Shown here piece after piece: positions 9,270 through 17,957 of a stretch of DNA of 64,000 nucleotides. The DNA lies in contig CAWAGV010000002.1 in NCBI GenBank assembly GCA_963781725.1, forward strand, positions 3,410,001 through 3,474,000, given 5' to 3'. The stretch's first letter is position 1; the number at the start of each line of letters is the position of its first letter. The position numbers and the translations under genes are program-made. The stretch comes from BOG-931 sp963781725. Its GTDB lineage: Bacteria > Pseudomonadota > Alphaproteobacteria > Rhizobiales > Xanthobacteraceae. A model generated the notes under the pieces. It worked only from the letters and a program-made list of their open reading frames with translations. It was not told the DNA's origin and searched no databases.

Positions 9270-9734
9270 ATGACGGATACCACAACGCCAAGTCAGTATG
9301 TTCCTGCGTTCAAGGGAATCTACGCCACCTTTGACCCGATCGCACTGCCGCTCTTGCGCGTGACAATGGGGCTTATTCTGATGCCGCACGGCTGCCAGAA
9401 ACTGTTCGGCTGGTTCGGCGGCGCGGGCTTCGAGAAGTTCACCGGCTTCTTCGACAAGATGGGCTGGTATCCGCCGGCATTCTGGGTCGCGCTGGTAGCG
9501 CTCACCGAACTGGTCGGCGGCTTCATGCTGGCGGTGGGATTTCTGACGCGCCTTGCAGCGGCGGCGGTTGCGATCTTCATGCTCAACGCGATCTGGTCGA
9601 CCTCGGCCAAGGGGTTCTTCTGGACTCAAGGCGGCCTCGAATACTCGCTGCTGATCTTCGTCGTTGCGCTGGTGTTTCTGACCAAAGGCGGCGGACGCTA
9701 CTCGGTCGACCACGCGCTCGGCCGTGAGCTGTAG
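9270..9734 (+). CDS. DoxX-family membrane protein
   Basis: A 154-residue inner-membrane protein with four predicted hydrophobic helices (about residues 24-42, 68-88, 92-108 and 122-140). Family motifs are LLRVTMGLILMPHGCQKLFGWFGG and LTELVGGFMLAVGFLTR. DoxX proteins are four-helix membrane proteins often linked to respiratory or redox stress functions; the exact role here is unknown. The ATG at 9270 follows GAGGAGA by 7 bases. It is divergent from the MarR gene with about 170 bases between, the natural place for a shared control region. Confidence 0.88.
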   Translation: MTDTTTPSQYVPAFKGIYATFDPIALPLLRVTMGLILMPHGCQKLFGWFGGAGFEKFTGFFDKMGWYPPAFWVALVALTELVGGFMLAVGFLTRLAAAAVAIFMLNAIWSTSAKGFFWTQGGLEYSLLIFVVALVFLTKGGGRYSVDHALGREL

Positions 9735-9790
9735 AAGCGGCAAGCTGATCTTCGTCACGACAAGCCTCATCGTTTCTTCGCTTCGCCTCG

Positions 9791-9840
9791 GGTGAGGGGG
9801 TTCGGGCCTCACAGTTCTGCACCGCCGTAACCCCCTCACC
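9791..9840. repeat. Inverted repeat, 12-base arms
   Basis: GGTGAGGGGGTT at 9791-9802 is perfectly complementary to AACCCCCTCACC at 9829-9840. It is a hairpin-forming repeat downstream of the DoxX gene and could act as a transcription end or RNA-stabilising element. Confidence 0.75.
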
Positions 9841-9853
9841 CTCGCTTCACTCG

Positions 9854-9876
9854 ACCTCTCCCCCACGGGGAGAGGT
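9854..9876. repeat. Short palindrome, 10-base arms
   Basis: ACCTCTCCCC (9854-9863) pairs with GGGGAGAGGT (9867-9876) around a 3-base loop. It is adjacent to the preceding inverted repeat, and together they look like one composite intergenic element. Confidence 0.75.
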
Positions 9877-10450
9877 GAAGAATTCACGCAAGCCCTCTCG
9901 TTCTCCCAGCGCGCTGGCGCTGAGCAGTTGTCACGCGTGGCGATGATCTGCCCCGAATGCACGGCGGGGCCACGTTGTTTGCTTCCCTGAAAACAAGGGA
10001 AGCGGAGCGCCGAGCGGCGCGTAGTCAGGAGCTGCGCCCGTTACCAGGCACAGCCGCGGCCCTTTTGACAGGGCCGCTCGCCTTTCGGCGCTCCACTGCG
10101 GATTGACTGGACTTTCGTCCTGCCCCAGCCCGGGCCAGCGCTTCCTGGAATCATCGGATCAAAGGCCAACGCGCCTCCCCGACGCCAGTGCAGCGAGCAC
10201 CTCGCAGTCCGGACACGCGCCGGACGGGCATGATGCCCAGGCCGCCTGCGAACAGAAGTGACTGGCTTCTATCCGCAGAACCCGCACTCGCTCCGTCAGT
10301 CGTCGTCCGCGGTGACGTCCCTCACGATGAGCGAGCGAAACATAAGTATTTATAGAAGAGACAATTGTCAATAGGAGAGGGACGTATTTTTGAATCCTTC
10401 GACGAGCCTCACGGACCCGGCTCGGGAAACACTGGGGGAAGTCCTCAAAC

Positions 10451-11275
10451 TCAGACTTCCACTACCAGGCTCGCAGCCGTAATTTCGCCGTCGGTGACAT
10501 AGTGATTGACGTGTTCACTGGCCAAATGATCGCCGGCCTTATACAAATTGCTCTCTCCGAGAGTTCCGCTCTTTCTGAGTTCGTCGATGATGTAATCGCG
10601 CTCCGCGTTTGTATCCAAATCCGTGGCGTGCGTGATTTGGAACGTGAGTCGAGTAAAAGAGATACCTGTGTCTTTGGTGCCTGCTCCGATCCAGTGGACG
10701 CAGGCGGCGTCGGGCGGACGATCGGTGTTGAGCCAGAAACTCGCTTCTCCCAGATCAGCCTCGGCATGGGCGAGGCTCAAAGCCCAGAATCGAACGTGGT
10801 GGCGTTTACGCGGGCTGTCATCGATCGCTTTTTGAAACCCGACGTCCTGACCACGCCCAAAAAGATAGAGAGTGCTGAAAGGGGCTGTCGGATAAGAAGA
10901 TTTGAACAGGAATGCGCGAACCATTCGCCAGGAGCTCGCCAGTCCAAGCCGATCAGTCTCGGACCAGCCAGCAAGCTTAAAGGCCGCGTGAAGTTGTTGC
11001 AGTGTGCCTGTCAGCACAAGATTGACCGGGTCGCCGGGCAAGCCGTCTCCCGTAATCGTAAAGCGAGGCACACGTTTGCGCAGGAGAATTTTAAGTCCCA
11101 TGCGAACGATGCGCGGCAGGACAATATAGGCCGCCACTCCATAAGTAGCTGCCAACGCCAACACAGTCGGCAGCCTTTGATCCGTGAACCTGAAGACAAA
11201 AACGATCAGCCAGACCGTGAAGATGCCTAGCCCTAGAACCATTACGCGACGCAATAGGCGTTTGAGCAATCTCAT
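10451..11275 (-). CDS. LssY C-terminal domain membrane protein
   Basis: A 274-residue protein. Two hydrophobic helices at the N-terminus (about residues 12-28 and 35-55) precede a soluble LssY_C-type domain (about 78-270). Its hallmarks are DPVNLVLTGTLQQLHAAFKLAGW, STLYLFGRGQDVGFQKA and PRKRHHVRFW. LssY_C domains also occur fused to PAP2 phosphatases; their function is unclear. The start ATG 11275 is the first in frame and gives a normal positive N-terminus (MRLLKRLLRR). It stands alone between two long intergenic regions. Confidence 0.8.
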   Translation of the reverse strand: MRLLKRLLRRVMVLGLGIFTVWLIVFVFRFTDQRLPTVLALAATYGVAAYIVLPRIVRMGLKILLRKRVPRFTITGDGLPGDPVNLVLTGTLQQLHAAFKLAGWSETDRLGLASSWRMVRAFLFKSSYPTAPFSTLYLFGRGQDVGFQKAIDDSPRKRHHVRFWALSLAHAEADLGEASFWLNTDRPPDAACVHWIGAGTKDTGISFTRLTFQITHATDLDTNAERDYIIDELRKSGTLGESNLYKAGDHLASEHVNHYVTDGEITAASLVVEV

Positions 11276-11848
11276 GATCCAAACCGTTAGCGATACATCT
11301 GCGTGTTGATAACCTGGCTGATCTTTATATCAGGCGACAAGGTTGGCGGGGTTCTTCTCATGGCACAGAGCAAAGCCGCGTTGAGTAGAATGCTTATTTT
11401 GGGGGCAAAGCTGACATCCGAATAAAGGGGATTGCCTGCTCCTGACCCAAAACGGACATTGAGAACTGATCAGTAGACCGCCACGACCGGGAACACCAAC
11501 GTGCTGCACGGGTCCGCTGGCTTGGCAGTCCAGACCGTTCGCGTTGGCATCAACCGGAAGTTCGACTGAGGGCAACTCTGAGCCAACGCACGGGCGGCGG
11601 CTTGGGGTCATTCGAACCAATAATCCAAGGTTGCGTCAGACCCTTTTTCCAAAGGGCCCTTCAAAACCGCTCCTTTTTGAGAAGAAGGGTGGGCCCCTTT
11701 GAATATCGGACAAGGACCGGGGTCTCCCGAGATTCCTGTCCAACTTGTAATCCCGCTTTTCGAACCGGTTTGTCATCGGCGCCCGCCCACACATGCGAAC
11801 ACCCGATTGATAACGAAGACGGATCAGGCGTTTCGAGGAGAAAAGCCT
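11276..11848. other. 573-base intergenic region, no gene seen
   Basis: No recognisable domain is encoded on either strand. Base composition is lower in GC than the neighbours, and short reading frames have random-looking composition. A stretch near 11450 (CTGACCCAAAACGGACATTG) resembles sequence near 14205-14300, hinting at remnants of a dispersed element. The right end carries GAGGAG, the ribosome site of the next gene. Confidence 0.5.
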
Positions 11849-12328
11849 ATGACAACGCCAAGGAAATTGATGCTTGCTGTTGCGATCTTCGCCACGGGAA
11901 TGGTTTCGAGCGCTGGCGCTTCGACCCGCGGTGAATCAACTTATTACGATACCATCCGTCCTCACGGACATCCGCGCAGCTTCGCTATCTATAGTGCAGC
12001 CGTCAACGCTTGCTACAGTTTGTCGGGCGAAAGCCGCACGGCTGTTTACGACACGCCTGCTTTCAAGCAGTGCATGCTCTCACGCGGCTATCGCTTCGAA
12101 TATACAAAGGTGGTCCAAGATCCGCCGAGCGCCACCTCCAGATCGGTGGCCCAGCGGTCTTACAGCGGCCCGAGTGTCACGATTTCCATAGGCGGCAGCG
12201 ACGATGATGATGCTGCCAACACAGCGGCAGCAGCGGCCGATGAGGCGGCTCGACAACAATCGCAGGACGCCACAGATATCACGAACGCCGGGATTGCTCA
12301 GACGGTGCAAGGCATCAACGGGCCCTGA
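11849..12328 (+). CDS. Hypothetical secreted protein
   Basis: A 159-residue protein of unknown function. The signal peptide (residues 1-26: TPRKLMLAVAIFATGMVSSAGAS) is followed by a small domain with two cysteines (in VNACYSL and FKQCMLSRGYRFEY). The C-terminal tail is low-complexity Asp/Ala/Gln. The Cys..CMxxRGY pattern is typical of small lipoprotein-like or periplasmic proteins of rhizobia, but I do not recognise the family. ATG 11849 is chosen because GAGGAG lies 8 bases upstream and the signal peptide begins there. Its stop codon coincides with the break point of the adjacent truncated DUF3224 gene. Confidence 0.7.
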   Translation: MTTPRKLMLAVAIFATGMVSSAGASTRGESTYYDTIRPHGHPRSFAIYSAAVNACYSLSGESRTAVYDTPAFKQCMLSRGYRFEYTKVVQDPPSATSRSVAQRSYSGPSVTISIGGSDDDDAANTAAAAADEAARQQSQDATDITNAGIAQTVQGINGP

Positions 12329-12555
12329 AACCGCTTCCTGAGGAAGCCCGCAGATTGATCGTCCCATCGGACTTCCAAAGCCCGAACCAGAGGTCCGCCA
12401 TCGATATCTCCAGTGAACGTTTCGCTGAGACGAACCTCCAATAAAGCCGGGCTCGCGATTTCGTCGTAGGGATTTGCTTTGGAACTCTGAACAGTAACCT
12501 TTGCTACGGCTCGTTTACGGGGCTGCAGCACCGTCCGCGATTGGGGCATATCCAT
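12298..12555 (-). pseudogene. Truncated DUF3224 protein gene
   Basis: The 85-codon frame starts at ATG 12555 with a good AAGGAG site. It encodes a recognisable N-terminal half of a DUF3224 domain: AVAKVTVQSSKANPYDE, then RLSETFTGDIDGGPLVRALEVRWDD and KRFQG. Full-length members run about 130 residues. Here homology stops after KRFQG, and ten unrelated codons follow before a stop inside the 3' end of the convergent gene. The missing half (the FVLQGS and FEG blocks expected by family) is not found next to it. I read this as a gene cut by a rearrangement at about 12325. A functional short protein cannot be excluded. Confidence 0.65.
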
Positions 12556-12724
12556 TTTTGCTCCTTGGCTGGTTGAGCATTCAACGGATAGCGTGAGCTA
12601 ATGTTTCCCGCCTGCGATATGTCAGCGATTAGGGCTAAAGCGGAAGTCGCGCGGACATCCGGCGATGTCTCAGTCTGACCCACAGCAGATGAACTATTGC
12701 CAGCCCGTCACACGGATCCCCATC

Positions 12725-13108
12725 CTACTGTGATACACCGGGCACAGCGTAATTACGAAACTTCGCATATTTGTCGCCGATCTTCCTGAGCTCCTGGTAT
12801 TCCGGCGAGTTCAGCCACGCGTTGATTTGGGCGATGTCGTCAAAGACGAAGATAGCCACTCGAGATTTGGGCGGTTCGCCCGCGAACGTTGTGGCGTCGC
12901 CTGCCGCGAGATAGCGGCCTCCGTTCGCTTTGATCATCTCACGTGCGCGGGGAGCATATTCCCTGAGATAGTTCGGAACGTCGCTGATCTCGTTTTCTAC
13001 GATGAAATAGATAGGAGGTTTGCCTTGGGCATGGGTCCGGGGCACCATCATTCCACCGAGCGCCAATCCAGCCATTAGCGAGATTCCAATCACTCGAACA
13101 GTTTTCAT
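12725..13108 (-). CDS. DUF1330 domain secreted protein
   Basis: A 127-residue protein with a signal peptide (residues 1-28, ending near RTHAQG) and one ferredoxin-like DUF1330 domain (about residues 33-122). Domain motifs are IYFIVENEISDVPNYLREYAP and FDDIAQINAWLNSPEYQELRKIGDKYAKFRNYAV. DUF1330 proteins are small alpha/beta barrel-like proteins of unknown activity; an exported form is less common. ATG 13108 is preferred over an upstream start at 13132 because GGAGG precedes it. It is divergent from the LysR gene, which makes it a possible target of that regulator. Confidence 0.82.
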   Translation of the reverse strand: MKTVRVIGISLMAGLALGGMMVPRTHAQGKPPIYFIVENEISDVPNYLREYAPRAREMIKANGGRYLAAGDATTFAGEPPKSRVAIFVFDDIAQINAWLNSPEYQELRKIGDKYAKFRNYAVPGVSQ

Positions 13109-13225
13109 GGTTTCCTCCCTCGATCGCGACAAACAGTTCCGTCACTGCAGGTCGGCACAATGGATAGCCGGCTCTTGCAAAAGCCGCCAATTCCATTCCA
13201 GCATGCCCTCATAACGGTTGGGACG

Positions 13226-14188
13226 ATGGCCGGTAAAAACAAATGGGACGAGCGCGTTCTGCGGCGGCTCAAGTTGCGAGACCTGCGCGTGCTCCTCGCG
13301 ATTACCGAAACGGGCAGCATGGGGAAGACTGCGGCGCAGCTCGCCATATCGCAACCGGCGGTCTCAAAGGCCATTGGCGAGATTGAACACGTTGTCGGCG
13401 TGAGGCTTCTCAATCGGACCCCACAAGGTGTCGAGCCAACGCCCTACGGACGGGTGCTGATAAAATGGGGAATCGCAGTTTTTGACGATTTGCGCCAAGC
13501 CGTGCAGGAAATCGAAGCACTTTCCGATCCAGGCTCAGGCGAAGTTCGGCTTGGCACGACTGACTCCATGCTCGGCGGCTTTGTCCCAGTGGTTATTGAT
13601 CGGTTTTCGCGGCAATATCCGAAGGCTGTCTTCGAGGTCCTGCCTGCGGCGACATTCGCAGACCAGTACGTGGAATTGCGTGAACGCCGTATCGACTTCA
13701 TCCTCGGACGATTGGCGACGCCGACCTCTGGCGCGACCGACTTCGTCTCCGACGTCTTGTTTCGCGATCCAATGTTTCTGGCTGCGGCCGTCGGAAGCGA
13801 GTGGCATCGACGGCGTAAACTTTCTCTTTTGGATTTGTGCAAGGCGCGCTGGAGTATTCCGCCCGACTCAAGTTTCGTGCGCCCCCTCATCGACGAGGCT
13901 TTCCGGACGGCAGGGCTTGAGCCACCTCCGCACACGGTCGGATCAAACTCGGTTCAACTCGCAACGGCACTTCTGGCGACTGGCCGATTTGTCGGCGTCC
14001 TGTCAGGGTCAACTCTGCGGCTCAGCGGGAAGAGACTTGGTCTGAAGCGGCTGCCCATCGATCTGCCGATACGTCCCCTGACAACCGGAATCGTGAGGCT
14101 GAAAAATCGGACGCTGAGTCCGACCGCGGAGCGCTTCATCGACTGCGCTCGCGATGTTGCCCGGCAGTTCGCGGACACAACATCATAA
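13226..14188 (+). CDS. LysR-family transcriptional regulator
   Basis: A 320-residue regulator. The winged helix-turn-helix (about residues 12-70) reads LRDLRVLLAITETGSMGKTAAQLAISQPAVSKAIGEIEHVVGVRLLNRTPQG. The effector domain (about 95-310) has the periplasmic-binding-protein fold. ATG 13226 is chosen because it sits just before the conserved helix-turn-helix and GGGA precedes it; an ATG at 13160 has no ribosome site. It is divergent from the DUF1330 gene and upstream of a Bug-type binding protein, so either may be its target. The ligand is unknown. Confidence 0.88.
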   Translation: MAGKNKWDERVLRRLKLRDLRVLLAITETGSMGKTAAQLAISQPAVSKAIGEIEHVVGVRLLNRTPQGVEPTPYGRVLIKWGIAVFDDLRQAVQEIEALSDPGSGEVRLGTTDSMLGGFVPVVIDRFSRQYPKAVFEVLPAATFADQYVELRERRIDFILGRLATPTSGATDFVSDVLFRDPMFLAAAVGSEWHRRRKLSLLDLCKARWSIPPDSSFVRPLIDEAFRTAGLEPPPHTVGSNSVQLATALLATGRFVGVLSGSTLRLSGKRLGLKRLPIDLPIRPLTTGIVRLKNRTLSPTAERFIDCARDVARQFADTTS

Positions 14189-14514
14189 CTCCTCTTGAAA
14201 GCCGCCGAGAGACCGGTCCATGTCCGATTCTGGACCTTAGCCGACATTTCCTTGAGCGCGGCTGATATCCGTTGTTCATCCGATTTCGGACATTGGACTG
14301 CATCGGGTCTTTAACGGAGGCAGTTCGCCGTCTGCGGTGCCATTGTTGAGTTGGCGGCAATAGTAAATCGCGGCCGTTTCGGCAGTTTGGTTGCGCAGCA
14401 ACCCAGACGGAAATGCCGCAATGGTCAGCGCGGGCGCTATTGGCTAATGTCCGCCGGTAATTATTCTGGAGACGATCGTTCGCCCTGCGCAATGCCGGGG
14501 GACGTTGGGAGTGC
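14189..14514. other. 326-base intergenic region, probable promoter for the Bug protein gene
   Basis: No gene is seen. It contains the phrases TGTCCGATTCTGGACC and CCGATTTCGGACATTGG, which resemble parts of the 11.45 kb intergenic sequence. A GGGAG site lies immediately before the next ATG. No clear operator or promoter boxes could be assigned. Confidence 0.45.
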
Positions 14515-15495
14515 ATGATGATTATTTGCCGCCGCCGATTTTTGCATCTGACAACCGGAGCCGTGGCCATGCCCGCGGTATCGCGCATCGCCAGGGCGGA
14601 TTCCTTTCCGTCGCGGCCCGTACATCTGATCGTGTTTTATGCCGCCGGCGGCGGCAACGACATCATCGCCCGCATGATGGGTCAGTGGTTGTCGGAGCGT
14701 CTTGGCCAGTCGTTTGTCATCGAGAACCGTCCGGGCGGCGGCGGCAATACTGGAACCGAATATGTCGTGCACGCCGCGCCCGATGGCTACACGCTGCTGC
14801 TGAGTTCAACGGCCAACGTCGTCAACGCATCGCTCTACAACAACCTGGATTTTGACTTCGTTCGCGACATCGCTCCGGTCGCCAGCATCAGCTACGAACC
14901 CAACATCATGGTGGTCAATCCATCGGTGCCGGTGAAAACGATCCCGGAATTCATCGCCTACGCCAAGGCCAATCCCGGCAAGATCAATTTCGGCTCGGCC
15001 GGTATCGGTTCGTCGCAGCACATGTCCGGCGAATTGTTTAAGATGATGGCCGGCATCGACATGACCCACATCCCGTTTCGCGGCACGGCGCCGGCGCTGC
15101 AAAATCTGCTCGGCGGACAGATCCAGCTCATGTACGCCAGCATGCCCGCGACGCTCGAGCACGTCCGGGCCGGCAGGCTGGCGGCGCTTGGCGTGACAAT
15201 TCCAAAACGTTCGGACGTGTTGCCGGATGTCCCGGCAATCAGCGAATTTTTGCCGGGCTTCGACGCCGAGGTTTATTACGGAATCTGTGCGCCTAAAGGC
15301 ACGCCGGCCGACGTTGTCGACAGGCTCAACAAGGAAATCAATGCCGGCCTTGCCGATCCTCAATTCAAGGGGCGGCTTACCGAACTTGGAAGTGCGGTGT
15401 TGCCTGGTTCACCTGCCGACTTCGGCAAGTTCCTCGCAAACGAATCTGAAAAGTGGGCCAAGGTGGTCAAGTTCGCGAACATCAAGGCCGAGTGA
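14515..15495 (+). CDS. Tripartite tricarboxylate transporter (Bug) substrate-binding protein
   Basis: A 326-residue periplasmic binding protein of the Bug/TctC family. The N-terminus has a twin-arginine-like signal (CRRRFLHLTTGAVAMPA, cleavage near ARA). Family blocks are PSRPVHLIVFYAAGGGNDIIARMMG, ENRPGGGGNTGTEYVV, APDGYTLLLSS and VPDVPAISEF-like text near residue 237. Such proteins capture carboxylates or small aromatics for TctAB-type symporters or for sensing; no tctAB genes are nearby. ATG 14518 is an equally possible start. It lies downstream of a LysR regulator. Confidence 0.9.
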   Translation: MMIICRRRFLHLTTGAVAMPAVSRIARADSFPSRPVHLIVFYAAGGGNDIIARMMGQWLSERLGQSFVIENRPGGGGNTGTEYVVHAAPDGYTLLLSSTANVVNASLYNNLDFDFVRDIAPVASISYEPNIMVVNPSVPVKTIPEFIAYAKANPGKINFGSAGIGSSQHMSGELFKMMAGIDMTHIPFRGTAPALQNLLGGQIQLMYASMPATLEHVRAGRLAALGVTIPKRSDVLPDVPAISEFLPGFDAEVYYGICAPKGTPADVVDRLNKEINAGLADPQFKGRLTELGSAVLPGSPADFGKFLANESEKWAKVVKFANIKAE

Positions 15496-15544
15496 ATCTG
15501 CCGCCTGTGCGGTCAAGGTCTGCGCAGCTGAATAAGGTCGTCGA

Positions 15545-15769
15545 TCAGGCAGGGCTTTTCCCCTGGTCGCTTTCGTGTACTTCCCTGTCGAGGGCCCTTT
15601 TTACAAATTCCACGGAATCGATTGCTGTCCCAAGTTCGGTGCGAAACTGCTCCATCGCTTCTTTCATTGGCGGCGGCAGGTCACCCCACCAGTTGATAAC
15701 CTGACTCATCGCTTTTTCGACGGTCCCCAGCATGTCTTCTATTGCAATTTCGCGGTAAGTTTTTGCCAT
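15545..15769 (-). CDS. Small hypothetical protein (74 residues)
   Basis: A 74-residue frame with a protein-like, amphipathic composition: an acidic helical start (AKTYREIAIEDMLGTVEKAMSQ), then WWGDLPPPMKEAMEQFRTEL. It has no signal peptide or membrane segment and no family I recognise. It begins 18 bases after the NmrA-like gene on the same strand, so it may be the last member of that operon. The ribosome site is weak. It does not overlap another gene. Confidence 0.45.
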   Translation of the reverse strand: MAKTYREIAIEDMLGTVEKAMSQVINWWGDLPPPMKEAMEQFRTELGTAIDSVEFVKRALDREVHESDQGKSPA

Positions 15770-15787
15770 AGCGCCGCTGTCGCCGGC

Positions 15788-16540
15788 TCAAGCGGCAGCC
15801 CGCGAGAGGCGGAGCCATTCGTCAAAACCGATGCGGCCGAGGCGTGCCTCACCCAACGGTACCAGCGAGTGCTCTTCAAGCCGGCCGCCGTAGTATCGGG
15901 CCTTGGGGTCGCTCACAACCTTGCGCGGGTCGCCGACCGCCTTCAGATACCGCGCGACGAATTCGTTGAACGGCGCTCGTTCCGGGCCGGCGATTTCCAC
16001 GATACCGTTTCGTGACGCCGCGAGTGCCGCATCGGCAACAACGGCAGCGACGTCGTCCGCAGCGATCGGCTGGAACAGGGCGGGTGAAATCCTCACTACA
16101 TTTCCATTCGAAGCGGCGATGCTGTCGAGAAAGTCCAGGAACTGGGTCGACCGGATAATGGTGTGGGGGATTCGGGAGGCCTTGATGAGTTTCTCCTGGG
16201 CAACCTTGGCGCGGAAATAGCCGATGTCGGGTGTCCGGTCGCAGCCGACGATGGACAACGCGACATGGTGCTTGACGCCGCCCGCAGCGGCTTCAGCCGC
16301 GAGAAGATTGCGGCCGGATGTTTCGAAGAAATCGAGGGCTGCCTTCGGTTCAAAGGAGGGTGAATTGGCGAGGTCGATCACCGTCTGCGTGCCGGTCATG
16401 GCGTCCTTGAGCCCTTCGCCGGTGAGCGTGTTGATGCCGTTTTGAGGCGCGGCGGCGACCACCTCCTGGCCACCCCGGCGCAGAATGGCGACGACCTTGG
16501 AGCCGATCCGGCCCGTGCCGCCGATGACGACGATCTTCAT
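15788..16540 (-). CDS. NmrA-like NAD(P)-binding protein
   Basis: A 250-residue atypical short-chain dehydrogenase. The N-terminal Rossmann motif is KIVVIGGTGRIGSKVV, followed by an NmrA-like fold; IDLANSP, HHVALSIVGCDR and IIRSTQFLDFLDSIA are typical of NAD(P)H-sensing or quinone-reductase-like members (QOR2 type). A complete Tyr-x-x-x-Lys catalytic pair is not evident, so it may sense rather than catalyse. ATG 16540 has GGAGG upstream. It follows the alpha/beta hydrolase gene by 55 bases on the same strand and is probably cotranscribed with it. Confidence 0.85.
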   Translation of the reverse strand: MKIVVIGGTGRIGSKVVAILRRGGQEVVAAAPQNGINTLTGEGLKDAMTGTQTVIDLANSPSFEPKAALDFFETSGRNLLAAEAAAGGVKHHVALSIVGCDRTPDIGYFRAKVAQEKLIKASRIPHTIIRSTQFLDFLDSIAASNGNVVRISPALFQPIAADDVAAVVADAALAASRNGIVEIAGPERAPFNEFVARYLKAVGDPRKVVSDPKARYYGGRLEEHSLVPLGEARLGRIGFDEWLRLSRAAA

Positions 16541-16595
16541 GGCTTGACCTCCGTCGTTGCGCTTCTCCCTGTCGCGGTCTCGCCCGTGCGCGCGT

Positions 16596-17438
16596 CTAGG
16601 CCGCCTTCCGCTTTTCTTCCCGCGCGATGAATGCAAGCAGATCGGCATTCACCTGATCCTGGTGCGTAGCCGTAAGGCCGTGGGGTGCGCCGGGATAGTA
16701 GATCTCCTTCGCGCCCTTGATCAGCTTTGCCGACTTTCTGGCAAAGTCCTTCACCGGCACGATCTGATCGTCTTCGCCGTGCAGCACGAGCGTTGGCACA
16801 TCAAACTTTTTGAGGTCCTCGGTGAAGTCGGTCTCGGAGAAGGCCTTGACGCTTTCATAAGCGTTTTTCAGACCAGACTGCATGCTCCACAGCCAGAACT
16901 GATCCAGGATACCTTGCGAGACCTTGGCGCCAGATCTGTTCGCGCCATAGAAGGCCATCGCCATGTCCTTATAGTACTGGGAGCGGTCCTTCATCAGTCC
17001 GGCGCGGATCGCGTCGAATATTTCCATCGGCAATCCTTCCGGATTGGATGCACTCTTCAGCATGATCGGTGGCACCGCGGCGATGAGGATGGCTTTCTTG
17101 ACGCGATCGGTGCCATGGCGCCCGATGTAGCGCGCGACTTCTCCGCCGCCTGTCGAGTGACCGACAAGCGTCACCTCGCACAGATCGAGACTCTCGATCA
17201 CGGCAGCCAGATCGTCGGCGTAGCCGTTCATGTCGTTATGGGCCGAAGCCTGGCTTGAACGGCCGTGACCCCGCCTGTCATGCGCAATGCAGCGGTAGCC
17301 ATGCTGCACCAGGAACATCATTTGACCGTCCCAGGCATCGGAACTGAGCGGCCAGCCGTGCGAGAAAGTGATGACCGGGCCCGCGCCCCAGTCCTTGTAA
17401 TAGATTTGCGTGCCGTCCCTGGTTCTGATTGTGCTCAT
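16596..17438 (-). CDS. Alpha/beta hydrolase (non-haem chloroperoxidase-like)
   Basis: A 280-residue alpha/beta hydrolase. The oxyanion-hole region is FSHGWPLSSDAWDGQM, and the nucleophile elbow GHSTGG places Ser95. A late Asp lies in LHGEDDQIVPV, and the catalytic His in GAPHGL. The sequence resembles cofactor-free haloperoxidases/esterases that can form peracids, including the DRRGHGRSSQ block. No signal peptide is seen, so it is cytosolic. ATG 17438 is preferred over 17471 because AAGGAA precedes it and the N-terminus (STIRTRDGTQIYYKDWG) matches the family start. It probably leads an operon with the NmrA-like gene. Confidence 0.88.
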   Translation of the reverse strand: MSTIRTRDGTQIYYKDWGAGPVITFSHGWPLSSDAWDGQMMFLVQHGYRCIAHDRRGHGRSSQASAHNDMNGYADDLAAVIESLDLCEVTLVGHSTGGGEVARYIGRHGTDRVKKAILIAAVPPIMLKSASNPEGLPMEIFDAIRAGLMKDRSQYYKDMAMAFYGANRSGAKVSQGILDQFWLWSMQSGLKNAYESVKAFSETDFTEDLKKFDVPTLVLHGEDDQIVPVKDFARKSAKLIKGAKEIYYPGAPHGLTATHQDQVNADLLAFIAREEKRKAA

Positions 17439-17957
17439 GACGCAGGTTCCTTTCCGTCTTTGAGCCTTCAAGCGTCTTTATGGCGTCTGCTGCCGCGGCT
17501 TCGCCCGGCGCTCACTTTCGCGTCATAGCCAGTCGCGCTCTGGGTTCGCGTCTTTGTCTTCTGCAGAAAACCCCGCTGTCAGCGTGCCACTGTCGCGGGG
17601 CCGGCATCCGTCGCCCGCGTAACAAATCCGACTACAGGAGTTCCCAAGCCGCGCGGGATGTCCACGCGGGTTTCGCGACGCAAACGCCGCGTGACTTTCT
17701 CTGTTCCAGGATGCGCTGAAATATTTTTCAGCGACTGCACCCGGTATTCGCGATCGCGTGCATCGGTCTCAGCCAGCTCGGAACCAGGCTGTAACCCGTT
17801 TGTGATCGAGCGATGCCAAGGCAATTTCTCTTTGCGGCGTCCGACTTGGCCGAGGCCGCTGGCCACGCAGGGAATGGCGACGTTCGCCGTTGCCTTGGAG
17901 ACGTCGCAATGGTGTCGGCAGGATTCCGGGCGGGGCCTTGCAAAAGGATCTGACATC
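17439..17957. other. 519-base intergenic region with a short palindrome
   Basis: No gene is recognised. It must hold the promoters of the leftward hydrolase operon and of the rightward SnoaL-like gene. At 17715-17732 GCTGAAA and TTTCAGC flank TATT, a perfect 7-base dyad that could be an operator. A frame runs in phase into the SnoaL-like gene from 17658, but its composition is unlike protein. Confidence 0.45.

Larger units (their letters stand above)
9735..10450. other. 716-base intergenic region with rhizobial-type repeats
   Basis: No convincing gene is present. The left part holds the two hairpins listed separately. From about 9960 to 10370 lies GC-rich sequence with further dyads, for example GCGGCCC / GGGCCGC flanking TTTTGACA near 10055-10080, ending in an AT-rich stretch. 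From memory, similar sequence blocks recur between genes in Bradyrhizobium-like genomes. A short reading frame on the minus strand here (10159-10371) has no recognisable domain and is probably part of the repeat. Confidence 0.6.

Noticed and set aside
10159..10371. 70-codon minus-strand frame in the repeat region
   Set aside because: It lies within repeat-like sequence, has no ribosome site or domain, and its composition matches translated repeat DNA.
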